Below, piece after piece: positions 34,363-43,486 of a stretch of DNA of 64,000 bases. A program made the translations under genes and the position numbers. The first letter of the stretch is position 1. The number at the start of each line of letters is the position of its first letter. Under the pieces are notes generated by a model. The model ran no database searches and was not told the origin of the DNA. It saw nothing but the letters and a program-made list of their open reading frames with translations. Where the stretch lies: contig NZ_CP145809.1 of assembly GCF_038049925.1 (NCBI RefSeq), positions 682,001 through 746,000 of the forward strand, in the 5' to 3' direction. This stretch comes from Georgenia sp. M64. Lineage in GTDB: Bacteria; Actinomycetota; Actinomycetes; Actinomycetales; Actinomycetaceae.

Positions 34363-35346
34363 TCAGTAGTAGTACGGGAACGCTGACCAGTCGGGCTCGC
34401 GCCGCTCGAGGAACGCGTCGCGGCCCTCCACCGCCTCGTCGGTCATGTAGGCCATGCGGGTGGCCTCCCCGGCGAAGACCTGCTGACCCGCCAGGCCGTC
34501 GTCGGCGAGGTTGAAGGCGAACTTCAGCATCCGGATCGCCTGGGGCGACTTCGTCGCCACGACTCGTGCGTACTCCAGCGCGAGCCCCTCGAGATCCTCG
34601 TGATCGGCAACCTCGTTGACCACGCCCCACCGCTCGGCGTCCTCGGCGGAGTACTCGCGGGCGAGGAAGAAGATCTCGCGGGCGCGCTTGTCGCCGATCT
34701 GGCGCGCGAGGAGGGCCGAGCCGTAGCCGGCGTCGAAGGACCCGACGTTGGCGTCGGTCTGCTTGAACCGCGCGTGCTGACGGGAGGCGATGGAGAGGTC
34801 GGCGACGACGTTGAGGCTGTGGCCCCCGCCGGCCGCCCAGCCGTTGACGGCTGCGATCACGACCTTCGGCATGGTCCGGATGAGCCGCTGGACCTCGAGG
34901 ATGTGCAGGCGACCCGCCCGAGCCGGGTCGATCTGCTCGCGGCGCCGCTCCGTCGGGGCCTCGTCGTCGGCGCCCTCGGTCTCGTAGCGGTACCCGTCCC
35001 GGCCCCGGATGCGCTGGTCCCCGCCCGAGCAGAAGGACCACACCGCGTCCTTCGGGCTCGGTCCGTTCCCGGTGAGGATGACGGCCGCGACGTCAGAAGT
35101 CATCCGGGCGTGGTCGAGGGCGCGGTAGAGCTCGTCGACGGTGTGCGGGCGGAAGGCGTTGCGCACCTCGGGGCGGTCGAACGCGATCCGCACGGCGGGC
35201 AGGTCCCGCTCGGTGGTCAACCCGTCCGGCGTCGTCGTCCGCTCCACCGCCCGGTGGTACGTGATGTCGGTGAGGTCGAAGCCCTCGACGTCGCGCCACA
35301 GGGTGGGGTCGAACGTCTCGGACACTCGCTGGGGAAGATCGCTCAC
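34363..35346 (-). CDS. menB: 1,4-dihydroxy-2-naphthoyl-CoA synthase
   Basis: Crotonase-fold enzyme (327 residues) that closes the second ring of the menaquinone head group from o-succinylbenzoyl-CoA. Family marks: VRNAFRPHTVDELYRAL, the oxyanion-hole segment SFCSGGDQRIRGRDGY, VVIAAVNGWAAGGGHSLNVV, the active-site loop TDANVGSFDAGYGS and the terminal DWSAFPYYY typical of MenB. The 30-odd residue N-terminal segment and a longer central loop match actinobacterial forms. GTG start with TAGGGT six bases upstream fits leaderless transcription. It is alone on its strand apart from the downstream small membrane gene. Confidence 0.95.
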   Translation of the reverse strand: MSDLPQRVSETFDPTLWRDVEGFDLTDITYHRAVERTTTPDGLTTERDLPAVRIAFDRPEVRNAFRPHTVDELYRALDHARMTSDVAAVILTGNGPSPKDAVWSFCSGGDQRIRGRDGYRYETEGADDEAPTERRREQIDPARAGRLHILEVQRLIRTMPKVVIAAVNGWAAGGGHSLNVVADLSIASRQHARFKQTDANVGSFDAGYGSALLARQIGDKRAREIFFLAREYSAEDAERWGVVNEVADHEDLEGLALEYARVVATKSPQAIRMLKFAFNLADDGLAGQQVFAGEATRMAYMTDEAVEGRDAFLERREPDWSAFPYYY

Positions 35347-35352
35347 GCCGTC

Positions 35353-35358
35353 ACCCTA
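35353..35358 (-). promoter_or_regulatory. leaderless-type -10 for menB
   Basis: TAGGGT on the minus strand, six bases before the GTG at 35346. Confidence 0.6.
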
Positions 35359-35465
35359 ATCCGGGCCCGACCAGCACCTCGGCACCGGGCCACCGACACC
35401 TCGGTCGTCGGTACGAGCGGGCGGGTCGGTGGGTGGGTGGGATTGTGAGCTCGGCCGGGCGGTCG

Positions 35466-37254
35466 TCAGTACGGCGGGGGGTCGTCGTAGCGCACTCGTC
35501 CGGGCGGGACGGGGACCGCGTCGCGGTCGGAGGTGTCCGTCACCCAGCCCAGGTAGGTGGTGGTCCCGTCCACCTCCCGCCGGTACGTGTGACCGGTGGT
35601 GCGGGAGATCCACTCGAAGATCCCGCCTGGTAGCTGCCGGACCCAGAAGTACCCCAGCGTCTTGAGCTCGTGGTCGATCTCGCAGCCGGGACCGAGGTTG
35701 GTGAGCGCGGTCGACCCTCCCTGGGAGAAGGGCCTGTTGTGGTCGAGCTGGCAGCCGCCGGCCCGGGCGGAGCAGCCCGGTCGGAAGCACGTCCGGTCCC
35801 TGGCACGAACGATCCGCGCGAGATCGGCGGGCACCCGGTACCGGCTCTGCCCCACGTCCAGCACCACCCCGCTGAGCGGGTCGGTGACGAGGCGTCGCCA
35901 CGTCCCTCCGAGGGCGAGCGCCCGGGCGGTGACGGCGTCGATCGGCCCGTGACCGTCGAGATCGGCCGGCTCGTCACCCCCGAGGAGGGTGCTCAGCGGG
36001 ACGGTCACGTTGATCTGCACAGGCACGCCGCCCACCGCGGCGAGCCGCACGCCCGGAGGCAGGGACGCACCGCCGTCGAGAGCGCCGAGGTCGTCCTCCC
36101 TCGCACCGTCGTCGTCCGCCATCGCCGACGGATCGGCAGATCGTCCGGGCTCCGGTAGCGGGAGGGCAGGCTGGACCGGGATCTGGCCGAACCAGCCGGT
36201 CCGCAGGGCATCGGTCCCGACACCGGTCAGCAGGTCGGCCCGCAGCTGGTCGATGGTGCGCTTGTCCCCGGCGGCGCGCAGCGAGCGCGCGGCGGAGTCG
36301 AGCGCGAGATCGAGGGCGACTCCGTCCGCCGCCGGCGCCACGAGGTAGGTTGCCCACCATGCCGTCCGGCAGTGGGCGGGGGTGGGTGATGCAGCGGCGG
36401 GCCCTCGCCGCCTGGTGCCGTTGCTGGGCGCCGTGGGGGTCGAGGCGCAGGAGGGCGTCGGTGAGGTCGTTCTGGAGCTGCCGGTGCGTGCGACGTCCGG
36501 CCCGGGGTAGCACCTCGTCCTCGACCGCAGCGGTGAGCGGGAACGCCTTGCCGTCCAGGGCCGTGGCGATGATCTCCGCCTTGCGCTGGTCGATCTGCCC
36601 ACGTTCGAGCGCCTGCCCGGTCGCGCACAGCTGTCCCTCGAGCAGCACTCCGGTGCGGACGATGACCCCGGCCGCCGGGCGCGACATGCCCAGACGCATG
36701 CAGAGCTCCGTCGCGGCCACGGGAAGCCGGTTGCCCTTGCTGTCGCGGTGCAGGTTGCCCGCCGCGCCGTACTTCTCCTCGATCTTGCGCTCGAGAGAGG
36801 CCGCCGCGCGACCACGGCGTGCTTCGGCGAAGGACACCACCGCGGACCACAGCTCGACAGCGTCGACGAGGGCCGCCTCACCGAGCTCATCGGGATCGAT
36901 CAGCTCGAGGGCCAACGCAAGGCTGAGTCCTCTCAGCTCGCGCGCGTGCCTGAGCGGATCGGAGCTGGGGTCGGCCGTCACGTCGCCTGTGGCGACGGCG
37001 GGGTCGGTCGTGGCGACCACGGCGGGATCGGCGCCGACCTCGTCGGAGGTCGTCCGAGGTTCCGGTCCGGGCGCCGGTGCCTCGTCCGACTCGGCGATCC
37101 CCTCAGGCATCAACAGTGCCCAGAGAGCCGACTCGAGGTTGCTGAACAGCTTGGGGTCCCGTAGGGGGAACACCACCTCCATCCGGAGGTCGGCCGTCGC
37201 CGGATGGAGCGTGTAGCTGCTCCGGAACGGCGGTGCTGCGGCGTCGTCGAACAT
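35466..37254 (-). pseudogene. DUF222 / HNH endonuclease protein, frameshifted
   Basis: Typical actinobacterial DUF222-HNH protein split between two frames. From the ATG at 37254 the DUF222 part reads through LFSNLESALWALLMPEG and KAEIIATALDGKAF to PLPDGM near 36360; from there the family sequence continues one base over (ATYLVAPAADGVALDLAL) to the HNH motif (CQLDHNRPFSQGGS, CEIDHELKTLG) and the stop at 35466. Removing one C from the CCC run at 36353-36355 restores a single frame of 595 residues reading PLPDGMVATYLV. Without that, the first frame ends at 35974 with arginine-rich nonsense. So either a recent inactivating insertion or a sequence error. The start has TAGAGT seven bases upstream. 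Confidence 0.85.
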
Positions 37255-37261
37255 GGGTGCG

Positions 37262-37267
37262 ACTCTA
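37262..37267 (-). promoter_or_regulatory. leaderless-type -10 for DUF222-HNH gene
   Basis: TAGAGT on the minus strand, seven bases before the ATG at 37254. Confidence 0.5.
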
Positions 37268-37334
37268 GGGTGGGGGTCTGACATCGGACGGGGCCACGAC
37301 CGCGGGTGCGGCGGATGGTCGGCCCGGGCCCTCC

Positions 37335-37340
37335 TATTGT
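37335..37340 (+). promoter_or_regulatory. leaderless-type -10 for menC
   Basis: TATTGT seven bases before the ATG at 37348; no ribosome site in between. Confidence 0.55.
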
Positions 37341-37347
37341 GGCCACC

Positions 37348-38319
37348 ATGCGTGCCCTGCTCACCGCCGACCCCGTGGTGTGGTCGACCCCGCTCCGAAC
37401 CCGCTTCCGCGGTCTCGACGTCCGCGACGGCGTGCTGGTCCGGGGGGACGCGGGCTGGGGCGAGATCTCCCCGTTCTGGGACTACGGCGCCGAGGAGTCC
37501 GCCGTGTGGCTGCGGGCCGGGCTCGAGGCGGCCGAGGAGGGGTGGCCCGCCCCCGTGCGGACGAGCATTCCCGTCAATGTGACGGTGCCGGCCGTCGGGC
37601 CCGAGGCGGCAGCCCGGATCGTCCGTCACTCCGGCGGGTGCACGACGGCGAAGGTCAAGGTCGCCGAGCCCGGTCAGACCGTGGCGCAGGAGGAGGCCCG
37701 GCTGGAGGCGGTCCGCGACGCCCTCGGACCCGGCGGCCGGATCCGGATCGACGCCAACGGGGCGTGGGACGTCGAGACGGCCCTGGACCGTCTCGGCCGT
37801 CTCGACCGCGCCGCGGGCGGCCTGGAGTACGTCGAGCAGCCGTGCCCGACCGTCGACGAGCTGGCCGCCGTCCGGCGCCGCACGGACGTCCCGGTGGCGG
37901 CGGACGAGTCGATCCGCCGCGCCGAGGACCCCCTCGAGGTGCGAAGGCTGGCGGCGGCGGACATCGTCGTCCTCAAGGTCCAGCCCCTCGGCGGGGTTCG
38001 TGCGTGCCTCCGGCTCGCCGAGCAGGTCGGACTGCCCGTGGTGGTCAGCTCCGCGCTGGAGAGCTCGGTCGGCATCGCGGCGGGTCTCGCGCTCGCGGCG
38101 GCCCTGCCCGAGCTGCCCTACGCCTGCGGGCTGGCCACGGTCCACCTCCTCGAGCGGGACACGGTCGAGGAGCCGCTGCTGCCTGTCGACGGCGCGATCA
38201 CCGTCCGTCGCCCCGAGCCGACGGAGCGGTCCCTCGCAGCGGTCCGCGCCTCCGACGCGACGTCAGCCCGGTGGTCCGAGCGCCTCGACGCCATGGTGAC
38301 GGCGGGGGAGCGGGCTTGA
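37348..38319 (+). CDS. menC: o-succinylbenzoate synthase
   Basis: Enolase-superfamily dehydratase (323 residues) forming o-succinylbenzoate from SHCHC. The catalytic apparatus is complete: K102/K104 in TAKVKVAE, metal ligands D135 (RIDANGAWD), E163 (YVEQP) and D186 (ADES), and the second base K210 in VLKVQPLGG. Length fits the short actinobacterial MenC. The ATG at 37348 stands seven bases after TATTGT; an in-frame ATG at 37306 lies upstream of that element and is less likely. The gene is divergent from the DUF222-HNH gene and overlaps the menD start. Confidence 0.95.
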   Translation: MRALLTADPVVWSTPLRTRFRGLDVRDGVLVRGDAGWGEISPFWDYGAEESAVWLRAGLEAAEEGWPAPVRTSIPVNVTVPAVGPEAAARIVRHSGGCTTAKVKVAEPGQTVAQEEARLEAVRDALGPGGRIRIDANGAWDVETALDRLGRLDRAAGGLEYVEQPCPTVDELAAVRRRTDVPVAADESIRRAEDPLEVRRLAAADIVVLKVQPLGGVRACLRLAEQVGLPVVVSSALESSVGIAAGLALAAALPELPYACGLATVHLLERDTVEEPLLPVDGAITVRRPEPTERSLAAVRASDATSARWSERLDAMVTAGERA

Positions 38320-40115
38320 GCGCCGTGGAGCCCTCGACCGGGACGGCACGCGAGCTCGTCACCGCACTCGTGGCCGGCGGCGTGCACGACGTCGTCCTGT
38401 CCCCGGGCTCGCGGAGCGCGCCGCTCGCCTACGCCCTGCAGTCGGCGGCCCGCGCCGGCTGGCTGACCCTGCACGTGCGGATCGACGAGCGCTCCGCCGG
38501 GTTCGTCGCTCTCGGGCTGGCACGTTCGGGCCCCGCGGCGCGGGACGGCCGGCGAGGCGCGAGCGGCCCCGGCCGGACGGGCACAGATGTTGCGGCGCAG
38601 GACGGCGGCTCAGATCCGGGGTTGCGCCCGGTCGCCGTCGTCACGACGTCGGGCACGGCGGTGGCCAACCTCCATCCCGCGGTCCTCGAGGCCGCGCACG
38701 CGCACGTGCCGCTCGTCGTCGTGAGCGCCGACCGCCCCCACGAGATGCGCGGGACGGGAGCGAACCAGACCACCGACCAGGTGGGGATCTTCGCCGGTGC
38801 CCCCCGGTACTCGGCCGACATCCCTGCCGGGACGCCCGGCGGGTCCCTGCTGACGCAGGTGGTCACCCGTGCTCTCGCCGCAGCCACCGGCGCCCGGAGC
38901 AACGACCCCGGACCCGTCCACCTCAACGTCGCGCTGCGGGACCCGCTCGCACCCGCGGCCCCGTGGGTGCCGGGCCCGGCGCCGGCAGCGCGCCGTGTCG
39001 TGGCCCCGGTCGGACCGCCCCCCGCCACCGAGCTCTCCGCCGGGCCGCGGACGGTCGTCCTCGCCGGGGACGGCGCGGGACCCGGCGCCCGGGTCCTCGC
39101 CGAGGAGGCCGGCTGGCCGCTGCTGGCCGAGCCCAGCTCCGGTGCCCGCTCGGGGCGCAACGCGGTCGGTCCCTACCGGCTCCTCCTGGACGAGGCGCGG
39201 CTGGGCCGAGCGATCGAGCGGGTGGTCGTCATGGGCCACCCCACGCTCTCCCGGCCCGTGAGCAGGCTCCTGGCCAGGGACGACGTGGAGGTCGTCGTCG
39301 TCGCACCCGCCGGGGCCTGGACCGACGTCGCAGGCACGGCGACGACGGTCGTCGGCGGCGTGCGCACACGCGCGGAGCTCGCGGGCACGTCCGGGGCGCT
39401 CGCGGGAACGACGGGCGCCCCCGCCGCGGCCGAGGAGTGGCTCGGTCGGTGGCAGCGCGCGGGTGAGCTCGCGCAGGCCGCCGTCGACGCCCTGCTCGAC
39501 GACACCCGCCAGGTCGACGGACTGGTGCTGGCGCAGGCGGTGGCCGTGGCCTCGGACGCTCCCGGAGCCCCGCTGCTCGTCCTCGGCTCGTCCAACACCA
39601 TCCGCGACGTCGACCTGGTCGCCCGCCCCTGGGACGGTCCGGTCGTGCCGCTCGCGAACCGCGGACTCGCCGGCATCGACGGGACCGTCTCGACGGCGAC
39701 CGGCCTCGCGCTCGGCACCGGACGGCCCGTGCGTGCGGTGATGGGTGACCTCACCTTCCTCCACGACGCCGGGGGCCTCCTGCGCGGCACCCTCGAGGCC
39801 GAGGTGGATCTCCAGGTCGTCGTGCTCAACGACGGCGGAGGCGGGATCTTCAGCACGCTCGAGCACGGCGCGCCGGGGCGGGCGGGGGAGTTCGAGCGGA
39901 TCTTCGGCACGCCGCAGCACGCCGACCTCGCCGCGCTCGCCGCCGGGTACGGCGCTGCCCACTCCCTCGTCGGGAGCACGCGGGAGCTGGGCCAGGTGCT
40001 GCGTGCGCCGGTCCGTGGTCGTTCGGTGGTGGAGGTCCGGACCTCGCGCGCCCACCTGCGTGACCGGCGTGCGGCGGTCGCCGAGGCGGTCCGGGCGGCG
40101 ATCGCGACGCTCTGA
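38316..40115 (+). CDS. menD: SEPHCHC synthase
   Basis: Thiamine-diphosphate enzyme (599 residues) that adds the succinyl-semialdehyde unit from 2-oxoglutarate to isochorismate, the first committed menaquinone step. N-terminal pyrimidine-binding domain with HDVVLSPGSRSAPLAYAL and the conserved Glu region RIDERSAGFVALGLA; GTGANQTTDQVGIF in the middle; C-terminal diphosphate-binding block GDLTFLHDAGG followed by LNDGGGGIFS. Start: TTG at 38316 overlaps the menC stop (TTGA) and has GGGGGAG at 38303-38310; a GTG at 38325 is an alternative. Length agrees with actinobacterial MenD. A 38-base-period repeat begins right after the stop. Confidence 0.95.
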   Translation: MSAVEPSTGTARELVTALVAGGVHDVVLSPGSRSAPLAYALQSAARAGWLTLHVRIDERSAGFVALGLARSGPAARDGRRGASGPGRTGTDVAAQDGGSDPGLRPVAVVTTSGTAVANLHPAVLEAAHAHVPLVVVSADRPHEMRGTGANQTTDQVGIFAGAPRYSADIPAGTPGGSLLTQVVTRALAAATGARSNDPGPVHLNVALRDPLAPAAPWVPGPAPAARRVVAPVGPPPATELSAGPRTVVLAGDGAGPGARVLAEEAGWPLLAEPSSGARSGRNAVGPYRLLLDEARLGRAIERVVVMGHPTLSRPVSRLLARDDVEVVVVAPAGAWTDVAGTATTVVGGVRTRAELAGTSGALAGTTGAPAAAEEWLGRWQRAGELAQAAVDALLDDTRQVDGLVLAQAVAVASDAPGAPLLVLGSSNTIRDVDLVARPWDGPVVPLANRGLAGIDGTVSTATGLALGTGRPVRAVMGDLTFLHDAGGLLRGTLEAEVDLQVVVLNDGGGGIFSTLEHGAPGRAGEFERIFGTPQHADLAALAAGYGAAHSLVGSTRELGQVLRAPVRGRSVVEVRTSRAHLRDRRAAVAEAVRAAIATL

Positions 40116-40120
40116 CACGG

Positions 40121-40187
40121 ACCGCGTCGGTCTCATCCGGTCGCGACGGTCTGACCAGACCGCGTCGGTCTGATCCGGTCGCGACGG
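40121..40187 (+). repeat. 38-bp period tandem repeat after menD
   Basis: A 29-base block (ACCGCGTCGGTCTCATCCGG then TCGCGACGG) at 40121-40149 recurs at 40159-40187 with one mismatch. The last codons and stop of menD (ATCGCGACGCTCTGAC) match the spacer between the copies, so the duplication appears to reach back across the menD stop. Confidence 0.85.
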
Positions 40188-40304
40188 CCCGATCCCGCCG
40201 CGGCCGCGGCCCGGCGGTGCATGCAGGGAACTCCCAGGTTCTGCCAAGGCACCGGCAAGGTCGAGGCGTTCTCATGGTCCCGGACGAAACGAGACGGAGG
40301 AACC

Positions 40305-41870
40305 ATGAGCAACGACGAGCGCACCCCGGCCCGACCGGAGGACCAGCCCCGATGGACCGCACCGAACCGCGAGAACGGCTGGACCGCCGAGCGCCCGCCC
40401 GCGCCCGCCGACGGCGCCGAGGCGCCCTTCGGGTACGAGCGCGCGGCGCGCCCCTGGCGTGACGGCCCGGACACCGTCGACGGCTCCACCACGCAGTACG
40501 GCGGCCAGGCCCACGCCCCGGGTGACACGCACCAGGGCGCCGCGCCGTACGGCGCCCCGCAGTACGGCGGGCACCCGTACGGGACGCCGCAGCGCGGCGG
40601 CCAGCCGTACGGGGGAACCCCCCCGTACACCGGCCAGCCCTACGGCGCCAGCCACGGGATCCCGGCTGCCTTCGGCGGCGGCGGGAACGCCGCACGGCCG
40701 GGCGACCCGGCCCGGCCGGGTGACCCCGGACGGCGCGGCGCCCGCCGGCCCGGCTGGGGCGCCCTCGTCGGCACCGCGGCCGCTACCGCGCTCGTGGTCA
40801 GCCTCGGCACGGCGGGGATCACCGGTGCGTTCGACGAGGAGGCGGCCCCGGCCGCGAGCACCTCCGTGACTGACAGCGCCGCCCGGGGGGAGCCGGTCGT
40901 GACGTCGACGACGGACGACCCGGACTGGGCGAACGTGGCAGCCGCCGTCCGTCCCAGCGTGGTCGCCATCGACGTGCGGACGGTCTCCGGGGAGGGTGCG
41001 GGCTCCGGCGTCGTGCTGGACGAGGAGGGGCACATCCTCACCAACGACCACGTCGTCGGGGACGCCGTCGACGGCGGCATCGTCGTCACCCTCGCCGACG
41101 GGCGCATGTACGAGGCGGAGATCGCGGGCCTCGACGAGTCCACGGACCTCGCCGTCATCACCCTCACCGACCCGCCGGACGACCTGGCGCCGGCCACCCT
41201 GGGCGACTCCGACGAGGTCGTCGTCGGTGACCCGGTCGTCGCGGTCGGCAACCCGCTCGGGCTCAGCTCCACGGTCACGACCGGCATCGTCTCGGCCCTG
41301 GACCGGCCCGTGACGACGAGCGAGCAGTCCCAGCAGCCCGGTCAGCAGGGCACGACCGTGGTGACGAACGCCATCCAGGTCGACGCCGCGATCAACCCCG
41401 GCAACTCCGGCGGCCCGCTCTTCGACGCCACGGGTCGGGTCATCGGGATCAACAGCTCGATCGCCGCGATGTCCGGCGCCGCCGGCGGCTCCTCCGGCAG
41501 CATCGGGCTCGGCTTCGCCATCCCGGTCAACCTGGCCCGGCAGGTCTCCGACCAGCTCATCGCCAACGGCGTGGCCGAGCACGCCTACCTCGGCGTGTCG
41601 ATGTCGGACGGCACGGCAAGCGCCGGCGAGGTGACCCGCACGGGCGCACGGGTCGAGACCGTCCAGCCGAGCACGCCGGCCGAGTCGGCCGGACTGCAGG
41701 TCGGGGACGTCATCACCGCGATCGACGGCGACCCCGTCGGTGGCGCCGAGTCCCTCACCGGTTACATCCGTCAGTACGCCAGCGGCGACGACGTCACGCT
41801 CACCGTCGTCCGCGACGGCGAGGAGACCGAGGTCAGCGCCACGCTCGCCACCCGCGAGGACCAGCTCTGA
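40305..41870 (+). CDS. S1C-family serine protease with PDZ domain (HtrA/DegQ type)
   Basis: Membrane-anchored extracytoplasmic protease (521 residues). Domains in order: a 150-residue cytoplasmic N-terminus, Pro/Tyr/Gly-rich with QPYG-type repeats; one helix near 151-177 (GALVGTAAATALVVSLGTA); trypsin-like domain with H249 (TNDHVVGD), D281 (STDLAVITL) and S368 in NPGNSGGPLFD; and a C-terminal PDZ domain with ESAGLQVGDVITAIDG. Family role is quality control of exported proteins. GGAGG at 40296-40300 fixes the ATG at 40305. It stands alone between menD and the convergent menF and ends at a strong terminator. Confidence 0.92.
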   Translation: MSNDERTPARPEDQPRWTAPNRENGWTAERPPAPADGAEAPFGYERAARPWRDGPDTVDGSTTQYGGQAHAPGDTHQGAAPYGAPQYGGHPYGTPQRGGQPYGGTPPYTGQPYGASHGIPAAFGGGGNAARPGDPARPGDPGRRGARRPGWGALVGTAAATALVVSLGTAGITGAFDEEAAPAASTSVTDSAARGEPVVTSTTDDPDWANVAAAVRPSVVAIDVRTVSGEGAGSGVVLDEEGHILTNDHVVGDAVDGGIVVTLADGRMYEAEIAGLDESTDLAVITLTDPPDDLAPATLGDSDEVVVGDPVVAVGNPLGLSSTVTTGIVSALDRPVTTSEQSQQPGQQGTTVVTNAIQVDAAINPGNSGGPLFDATGRVIGINSSIAAMSGAAGGSSGSIGLGFAIPVNLARQVSDQLIANGVAEHAYLGVSMSDGTASAGEVTRTGARVETVQPSTPAESAGLQVGDVITAIDGDPVGGAESLTGYIRQYASGDDVTLTVVRDGEETEVSATLATREDQL

Positions 41871-41875
41871 TCCGA

Positions 41876-41904
41876 GGGGCCCGGCGCGCGACGCGTCGGG
41901 CCCC
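41876..41904 (+). terminator. terminator between degQ-like gene and menF
   Basis: Thirteen-base stem GGGGCCCGGCGCG / CGCGTCGGGCCCC with one G-T pair and a three-base loop, six bases after the protease stop in a 63-base convergent gap. No T-run; could serve both strands. Confidence 0.75.
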
Positions 41905-41933
41905 CCAGCCCAGGGGGCGAGGGTGCGCGCGTG

Positions 41934-43433
41934 TCACGGGCGGGGTGCGCCGGTCTGGGCGAGCGCCTCGCGCATGGGCTGGAGCTTCGCCTCGGACTCG
42001 GCCAGCTCGGCGGCCGGGTCGGAGGCCGCCACCACCCCGCAGCCGGCGAACAGGCGGATCCGGCGGGGATCGTCGGCGGCGATCTCGCCCGAGCGCAGCC
42101 CGATGCCCCACTCGCCGTCGCCGTCGGCCCCGATCCAGCCCACGGGCCCCGCGTAGCGCCCACGGTCCATCTGCTCCGCCTCGGCGAGGACGGCCAGCGC
42201 CGCGGGTGTCGGTGTCCCGCCCACCGCGGCGGTGGGGTGGAGCGCCGCGGCGAGCGCGAGCGAGGACGGCCCCGACCCGCCCGGGGTGTGGGTCCGGTAG
42301 GTGCTCGGATGGCCGAGGGCCCCGTCGACGACGCCGGTGACGTCGCTGGCCAGGTGCATGACGTTGGGCAGGTGGAGGACGAACGGCGCCTCGGGCACGT
42401 TGATGCTCGCGCAGTACGGCCGCAGCGCCCGCACCAACGAGGCGACGGCGAGCTCGTGCTCCTCGAGGTCCTTCGACGACCGGGCGAGCTCGGCGGCGCG
42501 CCGCAGGTCGTCGGCGTCGTCCCCCGTGCGCCGGATCGTGCCGGCGAGCACCCGGCAGGCGGCCAGGCCCTTCTCCCGCCGCACGAGCAGCTCCGGCGTC
42601 GCCCCGACGAGCCGGTCGACGCTGAACGTCCAGCAGCCGGGATACCCCTCGGCGAGCCTCGTGAGCAGGTGGCGCACGTCGAGCGGCCGCTCGGTGGTGG
42701 CGACGACGTCGCGCGCCATGACGACCTTGACGACCTCACCGGCCCTGATCCGTGCGATGACGCCGGCGACGGCGGCCGACCACTCCCGTGCGCTCAGCGC
42801 ACCGTCGGCGTAGCGCACCTCGCCGGGGGACGTGACGGGCGCGGGCGACGGCGTGCGCGCGGTGGCGGCGACGGAGGCGGGACCGAGACCGAGGTCGTCG
42901 AGGCCGAGGTCGTCCACGCCGGAGTGCTCGACGCCGAGGTGCTCGACGCCGGGCTGCTCGACGCCGGGCTGCTCGACGCCGAGCTCGTCGGCGCCCGGCT
43001 CGTCGCCCGCGGCACCCCGGACCGTCGTCAGCCAGCTCCGGCCCTCGCGGCGACCGAGCACGACCTCGGGCACCACGAGCACCCCGCCGGCCGGGGACCC
43101 TGCCGAGAAGGCGAAGGAGCCGAAGGCGACCGGGCCCGTGCCGGGCAGCCGGACGCCGTCCTCGACGGTCATCGCCGAGACGGCTGCGACCCACGCCCGG
43201 TCGGCCGCGGCGATGCGGTCCGCGCCGGACGTCTCGATCCGCAGCGCCTCGCCCCAGCCCACCACTCCCTCGCCGCGCCGGACCCAGGAGAAGGTGAGCG
43301 CGGGGTCGGCGTGGGGCAGGGCGGCCAGGAGGTCCCCGACGTCGTCGATCTCGACGGTCCGCACGAACAGCTCGCGCGCCGCGGGGACGGCGCCGGGCTC
43401 GGGCGGGAGGGGGCGGGGGTCGGTCGTGATCAT
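41934..43433 (-). CDS. menF: isochorismate synthase
   Basis: Chorismate-utilising enzyme (499 residues) converting chorismate to isochorismate, entry to menaquinone (or siderophore) synthesis. C-terminal chorismate-binding domain is complete: [98 protein letters not shown] and [20 protein letters not shown]. Between the N-terminal lobe and this domain lies an insert of about 35 residues built of pentapeptide repeats ([15 protein letters not shown]). The ATG at 43433 is preferred over an upstream TTG because TAGAGT sits eight bases before it. In this setting, with menB-E and menG around it, MenF is likelier than a siderophore role. Confidence 0.92.
   Translation of the reverse strand: MITTDPRPLPPEPGAVPAARELFVRTVEIDDVGDLLAALPHADPALTFSWVRRGEGVVGWGEALRIETSGADRIAAADRAWVAAVSAMTVEDGVRLPGTGPVAFGSFAFSAGSPAGGVLVVPEVVLGRREGRSWLTTVRGAAGDEPGADELGVEQPGVEQPGVEHLGVEHSGVDDLGLDDLGLGPASVAATARTPSPAPVTSPGEVRYADGALSAREWSAAVAGVIARIRAGEVVKVVMARDVVATTERPLDVRHLLTRLAEGYPGCWTFSVDRLVGATPELLVRREKGLAACRVLAGTIRRTGDDADDLRRAAELARSSKDLEEHELAVASLVRALRPYCASINVPEAPFVLHLPNVMHLASDVTGVVDGALGHPSTYRTHTPGGSGPSSLALAAALHPTAAVGGTPTPAALAVLAEAEQMDRGRYAGPVGWIGADGDGEWGIGLRSGEIAADDPRRIRLFAGCGVVAASDPAAELAESEAKLQPMREALAQTGAPRP
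42894..42998 (+). repeat. 15-bp in-frame repeat inside menF
   Basis: About seven consecutive 15-base units; the best four are at 42924-42938, 42939-42953, 42954-42968 and 42969-42983 (type GTGCTCGACGCCGAG). On the coding strand they give acidic pentapeptides of the form [20 protein letters not shown]. Confidence 0.85.
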
Positions 43434-43441
43434 CGCCCGCA

Positions 43442-43447
43442 ACTCTA
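43442..43447 (-). promoter_or_regulatory. leaderless-type -10 for menF
   Basis: TAGAGT on the minus strand, eight bases before the ATG at 43433. The alternative TTG start at 43442 would fall inside it. Confidence 0.5.
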
Positions 43448-43474
43448 GGCTCCGGCGTGCGGGCGTGCCGATGG

Positions 43475-43480
43475 GATGAT
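43475..43480 (+). promoter_or_regulatory. possible leaderless -10 for menG
   Basis: GATGAT six bases before the ATG at 43487; first base deviates from TANNNT. The 53-base gap to menF would hold both divergent promoters. Confidence 0.35.
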
Positions 43481-43486
43481 GTGCGC

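Noticed and set aside
13134-40187. CRISPR-like arrays among the tandem repeats
   Set aside because: Repeats are directly adjacent or separated by a repeated spacer, have only two to four copies, and no cas genes are present.
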